Assembly (NCBI GenBank): GCA_013146195.2
Contig: CM028380.1
Location: forward strand, 83,113,142 to 83,177,141
Direction: 5' to 3'
DNA from: Codonopsis lanceolata
Lineage: Eukaryota > Streptophyta > Magnoliopsida > Asterales > Campanulaceae
Length of the DNA: 64,000 nt
The notes beneath the pieces were generated by a model. The model worked only from the letters and a program-made list of their open reading frames with translations. It made no database searches and had not been told where the DNA came from. The position numbers and the translations under genes were made by a program. Below, in pieces: positions 43,731 to 56,188 of this stretch (within the stretch, counting starts at the first letter, position 1; each line of letters starts with the position of its first letter).

Positions 43731-45532
43731 TGTAGACACCCCAATTTCATACCCTTGGTATGTGACATGACATGAAATATCAAGACCTATTAAAACTTAA
43801 CAAATGTCAAGTTACATGGTTTAAAAAAGAAAAAGAAAAAGTAGGATGCGTAAAACAGTGAAGTGCAAGGACCAAAGTGTCAAAAAGCAACATAAAAATG
43901 GAGCCAGGCGCCACCCACAGCAGCTCCAGGCGCGGCGCCCACTTCTTATGGGGGTGGCGCCCAATAGTGCTCAGTTTACTGTAGCACTTTGCTTTTGGTA
44001 CAACTCTCTCAGCGACGCGGTACAAATCGGTGAAGCATAGAAAAGAAAACTTAATGATGAAGGAGTCCACATCTCAGCCTATAAATAGAAGGCCCCGGCT
44101 TCAGAATTTGGGACGGACACACAGTTCACACACTCTCCGCACGCAGTTAAAACATCGCTGAAAAAATACGCAGTGAGTCTGAGCGATTGTCCTGAGATAG
44201 TTCCCCTCCTCGAAAAAGCCTCAAAGCTCCGTCAAATCTCCTCCAAACTCAAAATCAACCGGTCAAAGTGAACCTTAGCCTCCCCGCTAGGATTCCACCC
44301 TATTTCTCAGGTCCAAAATTCCCAAAAAGAGCAGTTGCTCTGCCCGAATCCAGAGGCCAAATCCACCAGAAGCAAGCAGTTGATCTGACCGATTTCCGCC
44401 AGCAACAAGCAAACAACAGCAAAAAGCAAGCAATTGCTCCGCCTATTTCCAGAGGCCTATAAGCAACTTTCGGAAGTAGTTACGCTCCTCGAATCCCCAC
44501 AACAACAATAGCAAAAAGACTCACTCTCCCTGAAGGCCAGACTGAGCGCACCCTAGGACCTACCAAAAAGAGTTTGGTACGGGATAAAACCTCCATGCTT
44601 CCGGAGGTAGGTTTATTAAAGTTTTTATTTATAAAAAGTGCTATTTAGACGAGTCCAATGTAACGGAAATAAGCAGTTATGCTACCCGAATTTCTATAGA
44701 AAATAGCACTAAAAAGAGCTACTATTATGGCCAAATATTTGTAATTCCTGAAAAGTGACTGCTGCAAGTTTGTAATAATATATGTATAGATATGTATTTT
44801 AAATTCTTTATTTCAACTGCTAAATAAATATTATAAAAAGTATATTTTAGCCAAAAACTATTTTGAGACCGAAATGGCGAGTTGGGTGCCTAACACCCTC
44901 CCACTTCGTAACTTAGCCTCCGAACCCTTTTTACAAACTCTGGTTATTTTTGGTTTTTCTGTATTTTTCCTTAAAATAAAGATGGCGACTCTGTTACAAC
45001 ATTTTGGATCACAGTGAGACAGGGCGTGTTCCCACGCGCCTTCGCAACATCCTGTTTTTGCACTTTTCCGTTTTCCGTTTTATGTATCTTGTTCTCCCCT
45101 AAACAAGGGAGGATGAGATACGGAAAAATCCAAAGCACTCATAGTGATCCAAAATGAACTCAAGTCCACAGTGAGGCAGGGTGTGTTCCCACACGCCTTC
45201 GCAACATCTTTTTTTTTTTTGCACTTTTCTGTTTTCCCCTAAACAAGGGAAGATCAAATGAAAATGGTGATGCATTTTATGTATCTTGTTTTTCCCTAAA
45301 CAAGGGAGGATGAGATACGGAAAAATCCAAAGCCCTCATAGTGGACTAAAGCACACTCAGTGACCGAGGCGTATTCAACACGCTTTTGACAACACTTTTT
45401 TTGCATTTTTAATTTCGTTTTCCCCTAAACAAGGGAGGACGGAATGAAAAGAGTGATGTCTTCCCCGAGCCGCGTGTTCCCCTAAAAAAAGGAAGTGCGC
45501 GATCCGAGGGGAATTTTCCCGGGGCACTCACA
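43731..45532 (+). repeat. 5' LTR of element 2 (1802 bp)
   Basis: Starts TGTAGACACCCCAATTTCAT and ends GCACTCACA. It has a TATAAATA box at 44080-44087, stem-loop words GGTGGCGCCC (43963-43972) and neighbours, the CGAGTTGGGTGCCTAACACC block (44878-44897), an internal PBS-like ATGGCGACTCTG (44982-44993) and three degenerate units of about 150 bp with CCCCTAAACAAGGG stem-loops (45015-45445). Confidence 0.93.
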
Positions 45533-45533
45533 G

Positions 45534-45551
45534 TGGCGACTCTGCTGGGGA
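45534..45551 (+). promoter_or_regulatory. Primer-binding site of element 2
   Basis: TGGCGACTCTGCTGGGGA follows the LTR after one base. It starts with TGG, complementary to the CCA end of a tRNA, and matches the tRNA-Arg-type PBS known for Ogre elements. It sets the element orientation as plus. Confidence 0.88.
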
Positions 45552-47214
<1,663 letters not shown>

Positions 47215-49640
47215 TTGTTTCCCAAAACATGGAAAGACAAGAAATCTCCTCATTATTATACTCAATTGTCATCTCCAAATTCCTCTTCCCTCTTAACCTC
47301 TCATAAATGCATCACCAGTTGATAAGTGCATCATTCATTCTCGATTTCGAAAAAAAATTCAGTAAGTCTACTTTGAGATGTCAAGGTCTACCACTTCAAA
47401 AAAAAAAAAAACAAAATAAAGAGAAAAAAAAAAGAACCAATAGGGAGCCAGGGAAGAAATGAAAGCTCGGAAAGCCAAGAAGCTAAGAAAGTAGAAAAGT
47501 CTGGAAAGTCGGGAAATCCAGAAAAGCCAGGCAACTCAAGGATCATACGCAACAATTCAGGACTAGGGGCTTTCAAACCCGGGGGTGTCTCTTTTGCTCA
47601 TATTGATGCGTACAGCCCATCCTTGCAGAGTATGCTCACTAATCAATTTCGTCTCAGTTATTTCAAAGGTCTAACCAAGTCCTCAAATCGAGCTTTCCAA
47701 AGGTAATCTATCTATATTCGAGTCTGGTAAATTTTTTGCTTCTCATATATTAGCTTGTCGAGTCTTCTTCTTGATCTCTGAGCACCACCTGTCGCCAAAG
47801 TATTTGTTATAAGAAAAAAAATGACGAGTCGACTCACGTAAAAACATGATAAAACTAAACGGGTTGATAATGAGTCATTTCGCAATATGGACCCACAAAC
47901 CATTAAAAATATAAGTTCGATAAAGCAACCTTCTATCTTGGTAAAAGGTCATCTTCGACCCATTGCGACCGAGCTATTAGTGGCACACTAGGGACTTCTA
48001 ACCATAAACCAAAACCCTTCCAAATACCTAAAAACCATATACCAAAGCCTAAGCATCCCTAAGATCCAGCTTCCCAAAATTGGGGCTGCTTCACCCTTAT
48101 ATATACATCCATCAAGAGTGACCACCTTTTTATCCCAAGACAGAGAAGACAGATATCTCTTCAAGCACTCTCTCAAATTGCTCCAAGAGGTCAACAAAAA
48201 AAATAGAAGAAAGAAAAAAAAGGTGCAAGGTTGAAAAAAAAAAAGGCCTATGCATTAAAAAAAAGAAGAAAAAAAAAGAAAAGAAGAGAAAAGATGTCTC
48301 TCCTGAGCAATTTCCTCAAAATCTCTCTCGTAACAAAAAAAATATATATCAATCACTCTTGGGCAACCCCATAACCCATAACCAAAGCCAAAAGTCGATC
48401 TCCCAACCATACCTACAACCAGGTCCAGAAACCAAATTCTCATCCAAACCCACAGCTTAAAAGGCCAGTCAATGTTCGCTTTGCGATCGCCTTTCCTAAA
48501 ATAACCAAATCCACAGCCCAAAATGCCTTTGAGCAAGAGGCCAATCAAATCCTCAACCCTAAAGCTAATCCATCCCAAATACTTAAACACTATACCCTAA
48601 CTTAGTTGCTACCTATAACTCTGTTTCAATCGGTTATAACGTGATCTGGGTCCATGACAGAACTCCTTGCTAAAAACATATAAAATTATCAAAAGATAAA
48701 TGTTAAGTGGGGTCCATCAAACTTGTGATACTCGGAAATAAACTCTGAATCTTGACTCTTCTTTTGTCCATTAGAGTCATCCTTTTTCTTTGAGCATACT
48801 CATTTCTGTCTCCCACAAAAAGTCCCTCCAAATCGAGTCTTTCTGGGGCTGTCTCCAGTTAATCACTTCAGGAACATGCCCGTCCCATCTTACAAAATAT
48901 GGTTCATCGAGTCATCCTGGGGTTTCTCCCGCCAAACTCATTGGATAGATAAAGGTTCATCATCTCCAGAAACAGTTGTCCTTTCCATCTCACCTGAAGA
49001 AACGAAGAAGGTACAAAACCGTGATCGCTCAAGAATAAGCGGCTTATCTTCGCATGCATTGAGAGACCGGCTCCCTATGAGATAAAGGCTTGCTAGGTTG
49101 AAAACTCGAAAGGGCGGCTTAGGCAAAAGTTAGAGCACAAAAAAAAACAAAAACAAAAAAACAAAAACAAAAACAAAAACAAAAACAAAAACAAAAAAAA
49201 AGAGAAAGAAAGAAAGAAAAAAGTGGTCCCTCCGAGGCATCGATTAGTAGGACTCACTAATCCTGATTGAATTCCTTTCTTGAATGATGCATTAGTCAAA
49301 AGACTGAAAAGCAACCCTAAACTTCACCCACTTTTATCTCAAATATCACCATCAACTCATATACTCATAACCCTTCAAAGCCAACCAGAAGCCGCATCTC
49401 AAGCTCTATATTACATTTTCATCACCTTACCTTGTCTTGTCTTAACATGTTTAAGAAACGGACGATACACATGCACATTCAAAAGTCCTTTTTTTTTAAG
49501 AAAAATAAAGTTTCATTCACATGCTTGCATCTTTTGTTTGCATCCTTTTACTGTTTCTTATCAGACCTTCTGCCACATCGGCCCTTGGAAAAGTATAAAT
49601 GTTCTTCCAGCATCTTGCCAAGGACCTCTTCCCAAATATC
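47215..49640 (+). other. Conserved long non-coding domain of element 2
   Basis: Colinear with the inverse of about 29390-31560 in element 1 over roughly 2.4 kb, although LTRs and arrays of the two elements differ more. A CAAAAA-type repeat lies at 49137-49200. No continuous frame is shared: for example a sense frame around 47570-47900 has stops where element 1 is open. This suggests an RNA-level or historical signal rather than a protein. Confidence 0.6.
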
Positions 49641-49649
49641 CTCAGTAAC

Positions 49650-50344
49650 ATCAATCAAATATTGCCGAAGAGGGCACATCATCAAATCTCACCGACGACG
49701 GCACATAAATCAAGCATGCCGAAGATGGCAAATCAAACTCGCCGACGATGGCGCATAAATCAAAGAATGCCGAAGAGGGCACATCATCAAGCTCGCCGAC
49801 GATGGCGTATAAATCAAAGCATGCCGAAGATGGCAAATCAAACTCACCGACGAGGGTGCATCATCAAATATTGCCGACGAGGGCACATAAAAAAAATCTC
49901 GCCGACGACGGCACATAAATCAAGCATGCCGAAGATGGAAAATCAAACTCAACCATGATGGCACATAAATCAAGAAATGCCGAAGTGTGCGCATCATCAA
50001 ACTCGCCGACGATGGCGCATAAAGCAAAGCATGCCGAAGATGGCATATCGCCGATGATGGCGCATAAAGCAGCATGCCGATGATGGCATATCGCCGATGA
50101 TGGCGCATAAAGCAGCATGCCGAAGATGGCATATCACCGATGATGGTGCATAGAGCAGCATGCCGATGATGGCATATCGCCGATGATGGCACATAAACTA
50201 GCATGTCGATGATGGCTTATCGCCGATGATGACATATAGAGCAGCATGCCGATGATGGCGCATAAAGCAGCATGCCGATGATGGCATATCACTGATGATG
50301 GTGCATAAAGCAGCATGCTGATGATGGCATATTGCCAATGATGG
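49650..50344. repeat. Hairpin tandem array in the element 2 3' UTR, left part
   Basis: Units of about 35-45 bp with two alternating stem-loops sharing a GAtGAt-type loop: ATGCC-GATGAT-GGCAT and CGCC-GATGAT-GGCG, joined by ATAAAGCAGC or ATAAATCAA. Variants with both arms changed include CACC...GGTG (49845-49858, 50135-50148) and TGCC...GGCA (49822-49835). Overlapping open frames on the minus strand are artefacts of the repeat. It is split by a TRIM at 50345. Confidence 0.93.
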
Positions 50345-50935
50345 TGTAACGACCCGAGCCCGAGAGCCCGGTCCACTATGTGTAGCCCACACACTAGCCC
50401 ACTAAGCACGCAGCACCTTGGATCATCAGGCCCATCACAAGTCAACCCAAAAGTCCATGGATGATGTTGGTGCCCAGAGGTAGTGTATGGCCACCTTATA
50501 AATCGAACACAATTCCCACACCTACCCGATGTGGGATGGGGTATTACACTCTCCCCCCACTTAAATCCTTGACGTCCTCGTCAAGGTCGAATCATACCCC
50601 GGGTAATGCAGGTATCAAGAGGTGCCTCGTACGGGGTTCAAGAGGTGGCTCCCGCCTTCTGCGGTGTAGCACTTTGGCCCGCACAGCACTTTGTTCCCAT
50701 ATTTCCGACCGGGACCCACTCTGATACCATTTGTAACGACCCGAGCTCGAGAGCCCGGTCTGCTACGTGTAGCCCATACACTAGCCCACTGAGCACGCAG
50801 TACCTTGGGTCATCAGGCCCACCACAAGCCGACCCAAAAGTCCATGGATGATGTTGGTGCCCAAAGGTAGTGTGTGGCCACCTTATAAATCAAACACAAG
50901 TCTCATACCTACCCGATGTGGGATGGGGTATTACA
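50345..50935 (-). mobile_element. TRIM retrotransposon, 591 bp
   Basis: Direct repeats of 204 bp at 50345-50548 and 50732-50935 start TGTAACGACCCGAG and end GGGGTATTACA. They differ at 17 positions by my count, 16 of them transitions. On the minus strand the site TGGTATCAGAGTGGG (50729 down to 50715) follows the LTR after two bases and fits an initiator-tRNA-Met PBS. The purine run AAGTGGGGGGAGAG (50562 down to 50549) precedes the other LTR as PPT. Target duplication GATGG at 50340-50344 and 50936-50940. The interior of 183 bp has no gene, so movement depends on other elements. Confidence 0.93.
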
Positions 50936-51475
50936 GATGGCGCATAAAGCAGCATGTCGATGATGGCATATCACCAAAGATGGCGAATAAAGCAGCATGC
51001 CGATGATGGCATATCGTCGATGATGGCGCATAAAGCAGCATGCCGATGATGGCATATCGCTGATGATGGCGCATAAAGCAGCATACCGATGATGGCATAT
51101 CCCCGATGATGGCGCATAAAGCAGCATGTCGATGATGGCATATCGCCGATTATGGTGCATAAAGCAACATGCCGATGATGCTGCATAAAGCAACATACCG
51201 ATGATGGCATATCGCCAATGATGACGCATAAAGCAGTATGCCGATGATGGCATATCGCAGATGATGGCGCATAAAGCAACATGCTGATGATGGCATATCG
51301 CCGATGAAGGCGCATAAAGCAGCATGTCGATGATGGCGCATAAAGCAACATGCCGATGACGGCATATCGCCGATGATGGTGCATAAAACAGCATGTCGAA
51401 GATGGCATATTGCCGACGACGACGTATAAAAAAGCATACCGAAGAAGGCATATCGCCGACGATAGCACATCATCT
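50936..51475. repeat. Hairpin tandem array in the element 2 3' UTR, right part
   Basis: The same units as 49650-50344 resume after the TRIM, here dominated by GCAGCATGCCGATGATGGCA and TATCGCCGATGATGGCGCA words, about 12 further units. Confidence 0.93.
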
Positions 51476-51897
51476 ATCCCACCAGTTTGAGTTGGATCAT
51501 CTCCTCAAGAGGTGTAGACCCCGGGACGCGGAATGATCAGGATTCCATCATCCATCACACCATTATGAATGTTGTTTGTTTGCATGAGGACAAACTACGT
51601 TTGGTCTGATTCCTTTTATTAAGGGATACGTAGGCGGCTCTATTTCGATAGGTCCGATCGTTGGAGCACTTAATTTGTATATTTGTTTAAAAACTACGAT
51701 AACCTGCTATAACCGACTAAAAATGTCTAGGATATGTGAGATTTGAAATGCATTATAAACTGCTTCATTATAACGGCTACCTATTGCATTACTCCCCATT
51801 ATAATTTCCACAAAATTTGGGAGTCTATTTCTTATCAACGATGTTCGTTTACTCAGAAAGCTTCGGGTTACCCGTAAACTCCATCATTGAGGGGCTC
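51476..51897 (+). promoter_or_regulatory. Conserved 3' tail and PPT of element 2
   Basis: CAAACTACGTTTGGTCTGAT, then CCTTTTATTAAGGGATACGT and AGGCGGC (51590-51640) are the inverse of the block at 27255-27310. Sequence up to CCATCATTGAGGGGCTC (51881-51897) directly precedes the LTR and contains the purine run for plus-strand priming. Confidence 0.65.
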
Positions 51898-53784
51898 TAT
51901 AGACACCTCAATTTCGTGCCCCTGGCATGTGACATGACATGAAATATCAAGACATGTTAAAAGTTAACAAATGTCAAGTTACAAGGTTTAAAAATGCAAA
52001 AGGAAAAGCAGGATGCGTAAAATAGTGAAATGTAGGGGCCAAAGTGTCAAAAAACAACATAAAATGGAGTCAGGCGCCACCCACAACAACTCCAGGCGCT
52101 GCATCCACTTCGTTTGGGGGTGGCGCCCAATAGTGCTCAGTTTACTGTAGCACTTTGCTTTTGGTACAACTCTCTCAGCGTGCACTACAAGTCGGTGAAG
52201 CATAGAAAAGAAAACTTAATGACAAAGGAGTTCCCCATCTCGGCCTATAAATAGAAGGCCCCGGCTTTAGAATTTGGGATGGACACATAGGGGTGGCAAT
52301 TTGAGTCACGACACGATTGACCGACACGAACACGGCACAAAATTATAGGGTTCAGGGCTGGGGATTATCGGGTTTTAGCCGTTGTAGGGACAACACGATA
52401 AGGCATGATTAAAAATGGGTTTTATCGGGTTGGCTTGATAAGCACGGTAAGCCACGATAAGACACGATAACTAAAATATATATGTTTAAAAATATATTTT
52501 TAAAAATTTACTAGGAGTTATTTACTTCTTTCAAACTATTTTCATGATTATTTCATAGTTTTATAATTTGAAAATTTATGACTTTTAAACTACTTGACTA
52601 TTTATATTGATAAATTTTCAAAATATGTATTAAAAAATCAAAATTATATAGTTTGTAATGTTTATTGGGCTTAACAGACCTGACTAAATAAATCGTATTT
52701 TTTTGCTTATCGAGTCTATCGTGTTATGCCATACTTTTCGTGTTTTTATCGTGTCGTGTTCGAGTTTTAATATTAGGCACGATAAGCTTATCGTGTTGTG
52801 TTCGTGTTTGTGCATGCTTATAGTGTTGTTTTGTTATCGTGCCAGCCTGATAACAGCCCAGCACGACCGATTTTCCACCCCTACGGACACATAGTTCATA
52901 CACTCTCCGCACACAATTAAAACACTACTGAAGAAATACGCAGTGAGTCTGAGCGATCGTCCTGAGATAGTTCCCCTCCTCCAAAAAGCCTCAAAGCTCC
53001 GTCAAATCTCCTCCAAACTCAAAATCAACTGGTCAAAGTGAACCTTAACCTCCCCGCTAGGATTCCACCTTATTTCTCCGGTCCAAAAATCCCAAAAAGA
53101 GAAGTTGCTCTGCTCGAATCCAGAGGTCAAATCCGCTAGAAGCAAGTAGTTGCTCTGCTCGATTTCTGCCAGCAGCAAGTAAACAACAGACAAAAAGCAA
53201 GCAGTTGCTCCGCCCGTTTCTCGAGTCCTAAAAGCAACTTTCGGAAGCAGTTATATTAACCGAATCCCCATAACAGAAATAGCAAAAAGACTTCCTCTCC
53301 CTGAAGGCCAGAGTGAGCGCACCCGAGGACCTACCAAACGGAGTTTGGTACGGGATAAAACCCCCACGCTTCCAGAGGTAGGTTTATTAAAGTTTTTATT
53401 TATAAAAAGTGCTATTTAGACTAATCCAATATAACGAAAATAAGCAGTTATGCTGCCCAGATTTCTATAGAAAATAGCACTAAAAAGAGCTACTATTATG
53501 GCTAAATATTTGTAATTCCTGAAAAGTGACTGCTGCAAGTTTGTAATAATATATGTATAGATATGTATATTTAAATGTTTTATTTCAACTGCTAAATAAA
53601 TATAATAAAAATTATATTTTAGCCAAAAACTATTTTGAGACCGAAAGGGCGAATTGGGTGCCTAACACCTTCCCACCTCGTAAACAAGGGAGGACGGAAT
53701 GAAAAGAGTGATGTCTTCCCCGAGCCGTGTGTTCCCTAAAAAGGGAGCGCACGATTCTGGTGGAATTTTCCCGGGACACTCACA
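51898..53784 (+). repeat. 3' LTR of element 2 (1887 bp, with MITE insertion and a deletion)
   Basis: Starts TATAGACACCTCAATTTCG (TG changed to TA) and ends GACACTCACA. Relative to the 5' LTR it gained the hAT MITE at 52288-52883. It lost about 490 bp between CACCTCGTAA and ACAAGGGAGG (near 53685), corresponding to about 44936-45427. TATAAATA box at 52246-52253. Confidence 0.9.
52288..52883. mobile_element. hAT MITE, 596 bp, just downstream of the LTR TATA box
   Basis: TAGGGGTGGCAATTTGAG on the left and inverse TAGGGGTGGAAAATCGG on the right. Flanks TGGACACA (52280-52287) and CGGACACA (52884-52891) match at 7 of 8 positions. The sister LTR near 44112 shows the empty site. The interior is rich in CACGA/TCGTG words (CACGATAAG, CTTATCGTG) in inverted order. 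Confidence 0.92.
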
Positions 53785-54397
53785 CCTGGAATTCAACTGG
53801 CATAATCAGCGGGCCAATTGTCATCATTAGAGTTACCACCCCTAGGACACATCGACTTGTGTTATCATATGCCCTTACTATTTGTGATGAAGGAGTTAAT
53901 TCTGAAATCTTTGTCCCTATCTTTTCTAATGTGCTCGTAGGACATACATTCAGAGACGAGCCATTGTCTATCAGGACCCGAGGAACCCTTTTTTCCACGA
54001 CCCCTACGGTGATGTGAAGAGCGTCAATGTGGTTGGTTCCTTCCTTTAGGAGATCCAAATCGGTAAACATAATCACATTCCCCAAATGTATATTTCCGAT
54101 CATTTGGGTTAGTTCTCCTGGAGATGTTTCAATGGGGATAACTATCTGACTTAAGGATTTGGCCAGTGTATCACGATGACTTTGAGAAGCACATAACAAG
54201 CCCCGGATGGATATATTGCCTTGGGTTTTCTTCATCTGAGCTAGCAGGGTATCTTCCATACTCTTAGCCCCAATGTCAACTTCTTTATCTTTCCCAGAGT
54301 GGTCACCATTTTCATGGTTTGATTGATATGCCCAACCAGACCTAGTAAGATGACTGACATCCCCACCAATCCAATTGGTTTTCTCAATGATGTTCAT
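53785..54397 (-). pseudogene. Outer Tat protease, N-terminal part with linker
   Basis: An open frame of about 200 residues contains VPRVLIDNGSSLNVCPTSTL, the retropepsin active-site block with DNGS (the catalytic aspartate). It ends EFQV at the nested insertion. Upstream residues (GELTQMIGNIHLGN and MFTDLDL) are the gag-protease linker. Protease would process the polyprotein. A frameshift and an in-frame TAG separate it from gag. Confidence 0.82.
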
Positions 54398-54411
54398 AGT
54401 TCAACTGTTGC

Positions 54412-55677
54412 CTAAGATAGTGTCCGGGAGAGCATGTTGCAGCTAAGCTCTTTTTCTTGTAGAGAGAGAAGAACAACGATATAAGGCAACGACTTTTCAT
54501 TCCTTTCAAACTTAGTGGGTACACATCTTTCTTCATCAACCTCAATCATGTTAATTTGAGGTAGTGGGTTATTGACTACATTGGGCCTGGGGTGAGGTTT
54601 CTTAATGACTTTATCATCGATCAGATCTTGGATTGCACCCTTGAGTAGGTAGCACTTATTGGTGGGATGACTACTCCAGCGATGGTATTCACAATACTGG
54701 GCATGATTCCATGAGTTAGGTAGAGGATTCGGCGGCCTATAGTTTTCCAATGGCTTTAGTACTCCTTGTGCCATTAGCCCTTGCAGTATTAATGATAGGG
54801 AAGTTTGTAATTCATCAAAATGTCTATTTCCCTTGTTTGGTCCTCTGAAGTTTTGTTTGGACCATTACTTCCACCAACTATATTGATGGATCTATCTGCT
54901 CCATAGGACCATGGTACAATGTCGTAGTTTTGAGTAGTTAAACTGGTTGGTGGCATTGTTGCCATATTTCCCACCATGTGGATAGTTGATCCTGACGCTG
55001 CTGCTTTTCCCTTTAAGTAACGAAATAAGCTAGGAGGTGTACCGACTTTTAAATTTCCAGTGCGTGTGTCTTCGTCGATACGAATTCCTACTTCCACTAT
55101 CTCGCTGAAGTTACCGTAAGGGAGATACCACATGTGTTCCAGGCAGATGGGTTGGAGATTTTTTATGAACATCCTGGCTAATTCAACTAGATCAAGCATG
55201 TCCAATGTTTGGGCTATTTTTCTCTTCCACCCGGCTGCAAAATCTGCACATGTTTCATTTTCCCTTTGGGTGTATGCCTCAAGTTCTCTTTTGTTTTCAG
55301 AGATACCGTTGTCTTTGTATCTCTTTAGGAATTCCTCAGCTATTTGATCCCAAGTACCCATAGTACTATTGTCTGCCATCATTAACCATTGCTTAGCTAC
55401 CCCTATCAATGTGAGATGGAAATTGGAGGTCATTGCTTCGAAACTAGCTCCCCTTGACTGCATACCGGTGGAGTAAGATTTTAAGTGGGAGATAGTGCAT
55501 CTAGTTCCATCAAACTTCTCTATGTTAGGCATTTTAAATTTTGCGGGTAGCATAGCTGAGGGTTGTAGCGTCAATGACCATGTAGAAAACTCTCCTTTGT
55601 TCATAACCTTGAGCATCATTCCTTTGAGGTTCTCAATATATGCCTCTACTTTCGTGGGAGGTGGTGCTGGGACATGG
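54412..55677 (-). pseudogene. gag: Outer Tat gag (minus strand)
   Basis: 55619-54789 carries the retrotransposon capsid domain: FKMPNIEKFDGTRCTISHLK, FHLTLIGVAKQWLMM, TWDQIAEEFLKRYKDNGISE and RENETCADFAAGWKRKIAQT. After a 1-bp shift near 54810, the frame 54774-54412 has the zinc-knuckle-like CEYHRWSSHPTNKCYLLKGA, and NNPLPQINMIEV. The N-terminal variable region is cut off by the Athila LTR, which begins immediately after TATAT at 55678-55682. Compared with element 1 gag this copy is much better preserved. Confidence 0.88.
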
Positions 55678-55898
55678 TATATTGATCGATGTATTTTATA
55701 CGTCGATTTCCTATACTTCTATGACTTAAATTGAGTTATTTCACCAGGCTTTTGGCTACTGATATGTGTTTTCTAGTGATTTTGTGAGTTTCAGGGTTTT
55801 AGGTGAAAATATGCAAATTATAAGGATTTTTGGTGAAAATTCCAAGAAGGGGTCAGAATGTAAAAATGAAGAAGAAAAGAAGAAAAGTGAAGCTGGGA

Positions 55899-56027
55899 AC
55901 CTTGCGGTCGTCGCAAGGTGCTCAAGACCTTGCCTCCGCAAGGTGGACAGAAAGAAGAGAACACAAACCCCGGATTATTGAAGGACCTTGCGATCGCAAG
56001 GTGCCTCATACCTTGCGACCGCAAGGT
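55899..56027. repeat. Two pairs of palindromes in LTR A
   Basis: ACCTTGCG-GTCGT-CGCAAGGT (55899-55919), ACCTTGC-CTCC-GCAAGGT (55927-55944), ACCTTGCGATCGCAAGGT, a perfect 18-bp palindrome (55985-56002), and ACCTTGCGACCGCAAGGT (56010-56027). Members of each pair are 7 bp apart. Confidence 0.92.
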
Positions 56028-56188
56028 AGTCATAATGCCAATTTTTGCGTTTTCACAAGAGATTCAATTGTAATACAACTCCCTGGTATAAATAAAGGTC
56101 GGTAGCCAGAGCATAGGACGGTTAGAAACGGCTGGAGACTGCTAGAAATTAGTTTTCTATAGCTTTAGAATAGATTTTAGGTTGTATA

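Noticed and set aside
50345..50935. Cassandra-type TRIM (5S rRNA-bearing LTR)
   Set aside because: I saw no 5S-like internal promoter boxes in the 204-bp LTRs, so only a generic TRIM call is made.
50909..51473. Several overlapping minus-strand open frames up to 180 codons with MPSSACCFMRHHR-like repeats
   Set aside because: They arise from the periodic hairpin array in all phases, and all three frames are open because the unit lacks stops, not because of protein constraint.
49650..51475. CRISPR-like spacing of repeats
   Set aside because: Units are degenerate and continuous with no unique spacers or cas genes, and the context is a plant retrotransposon.
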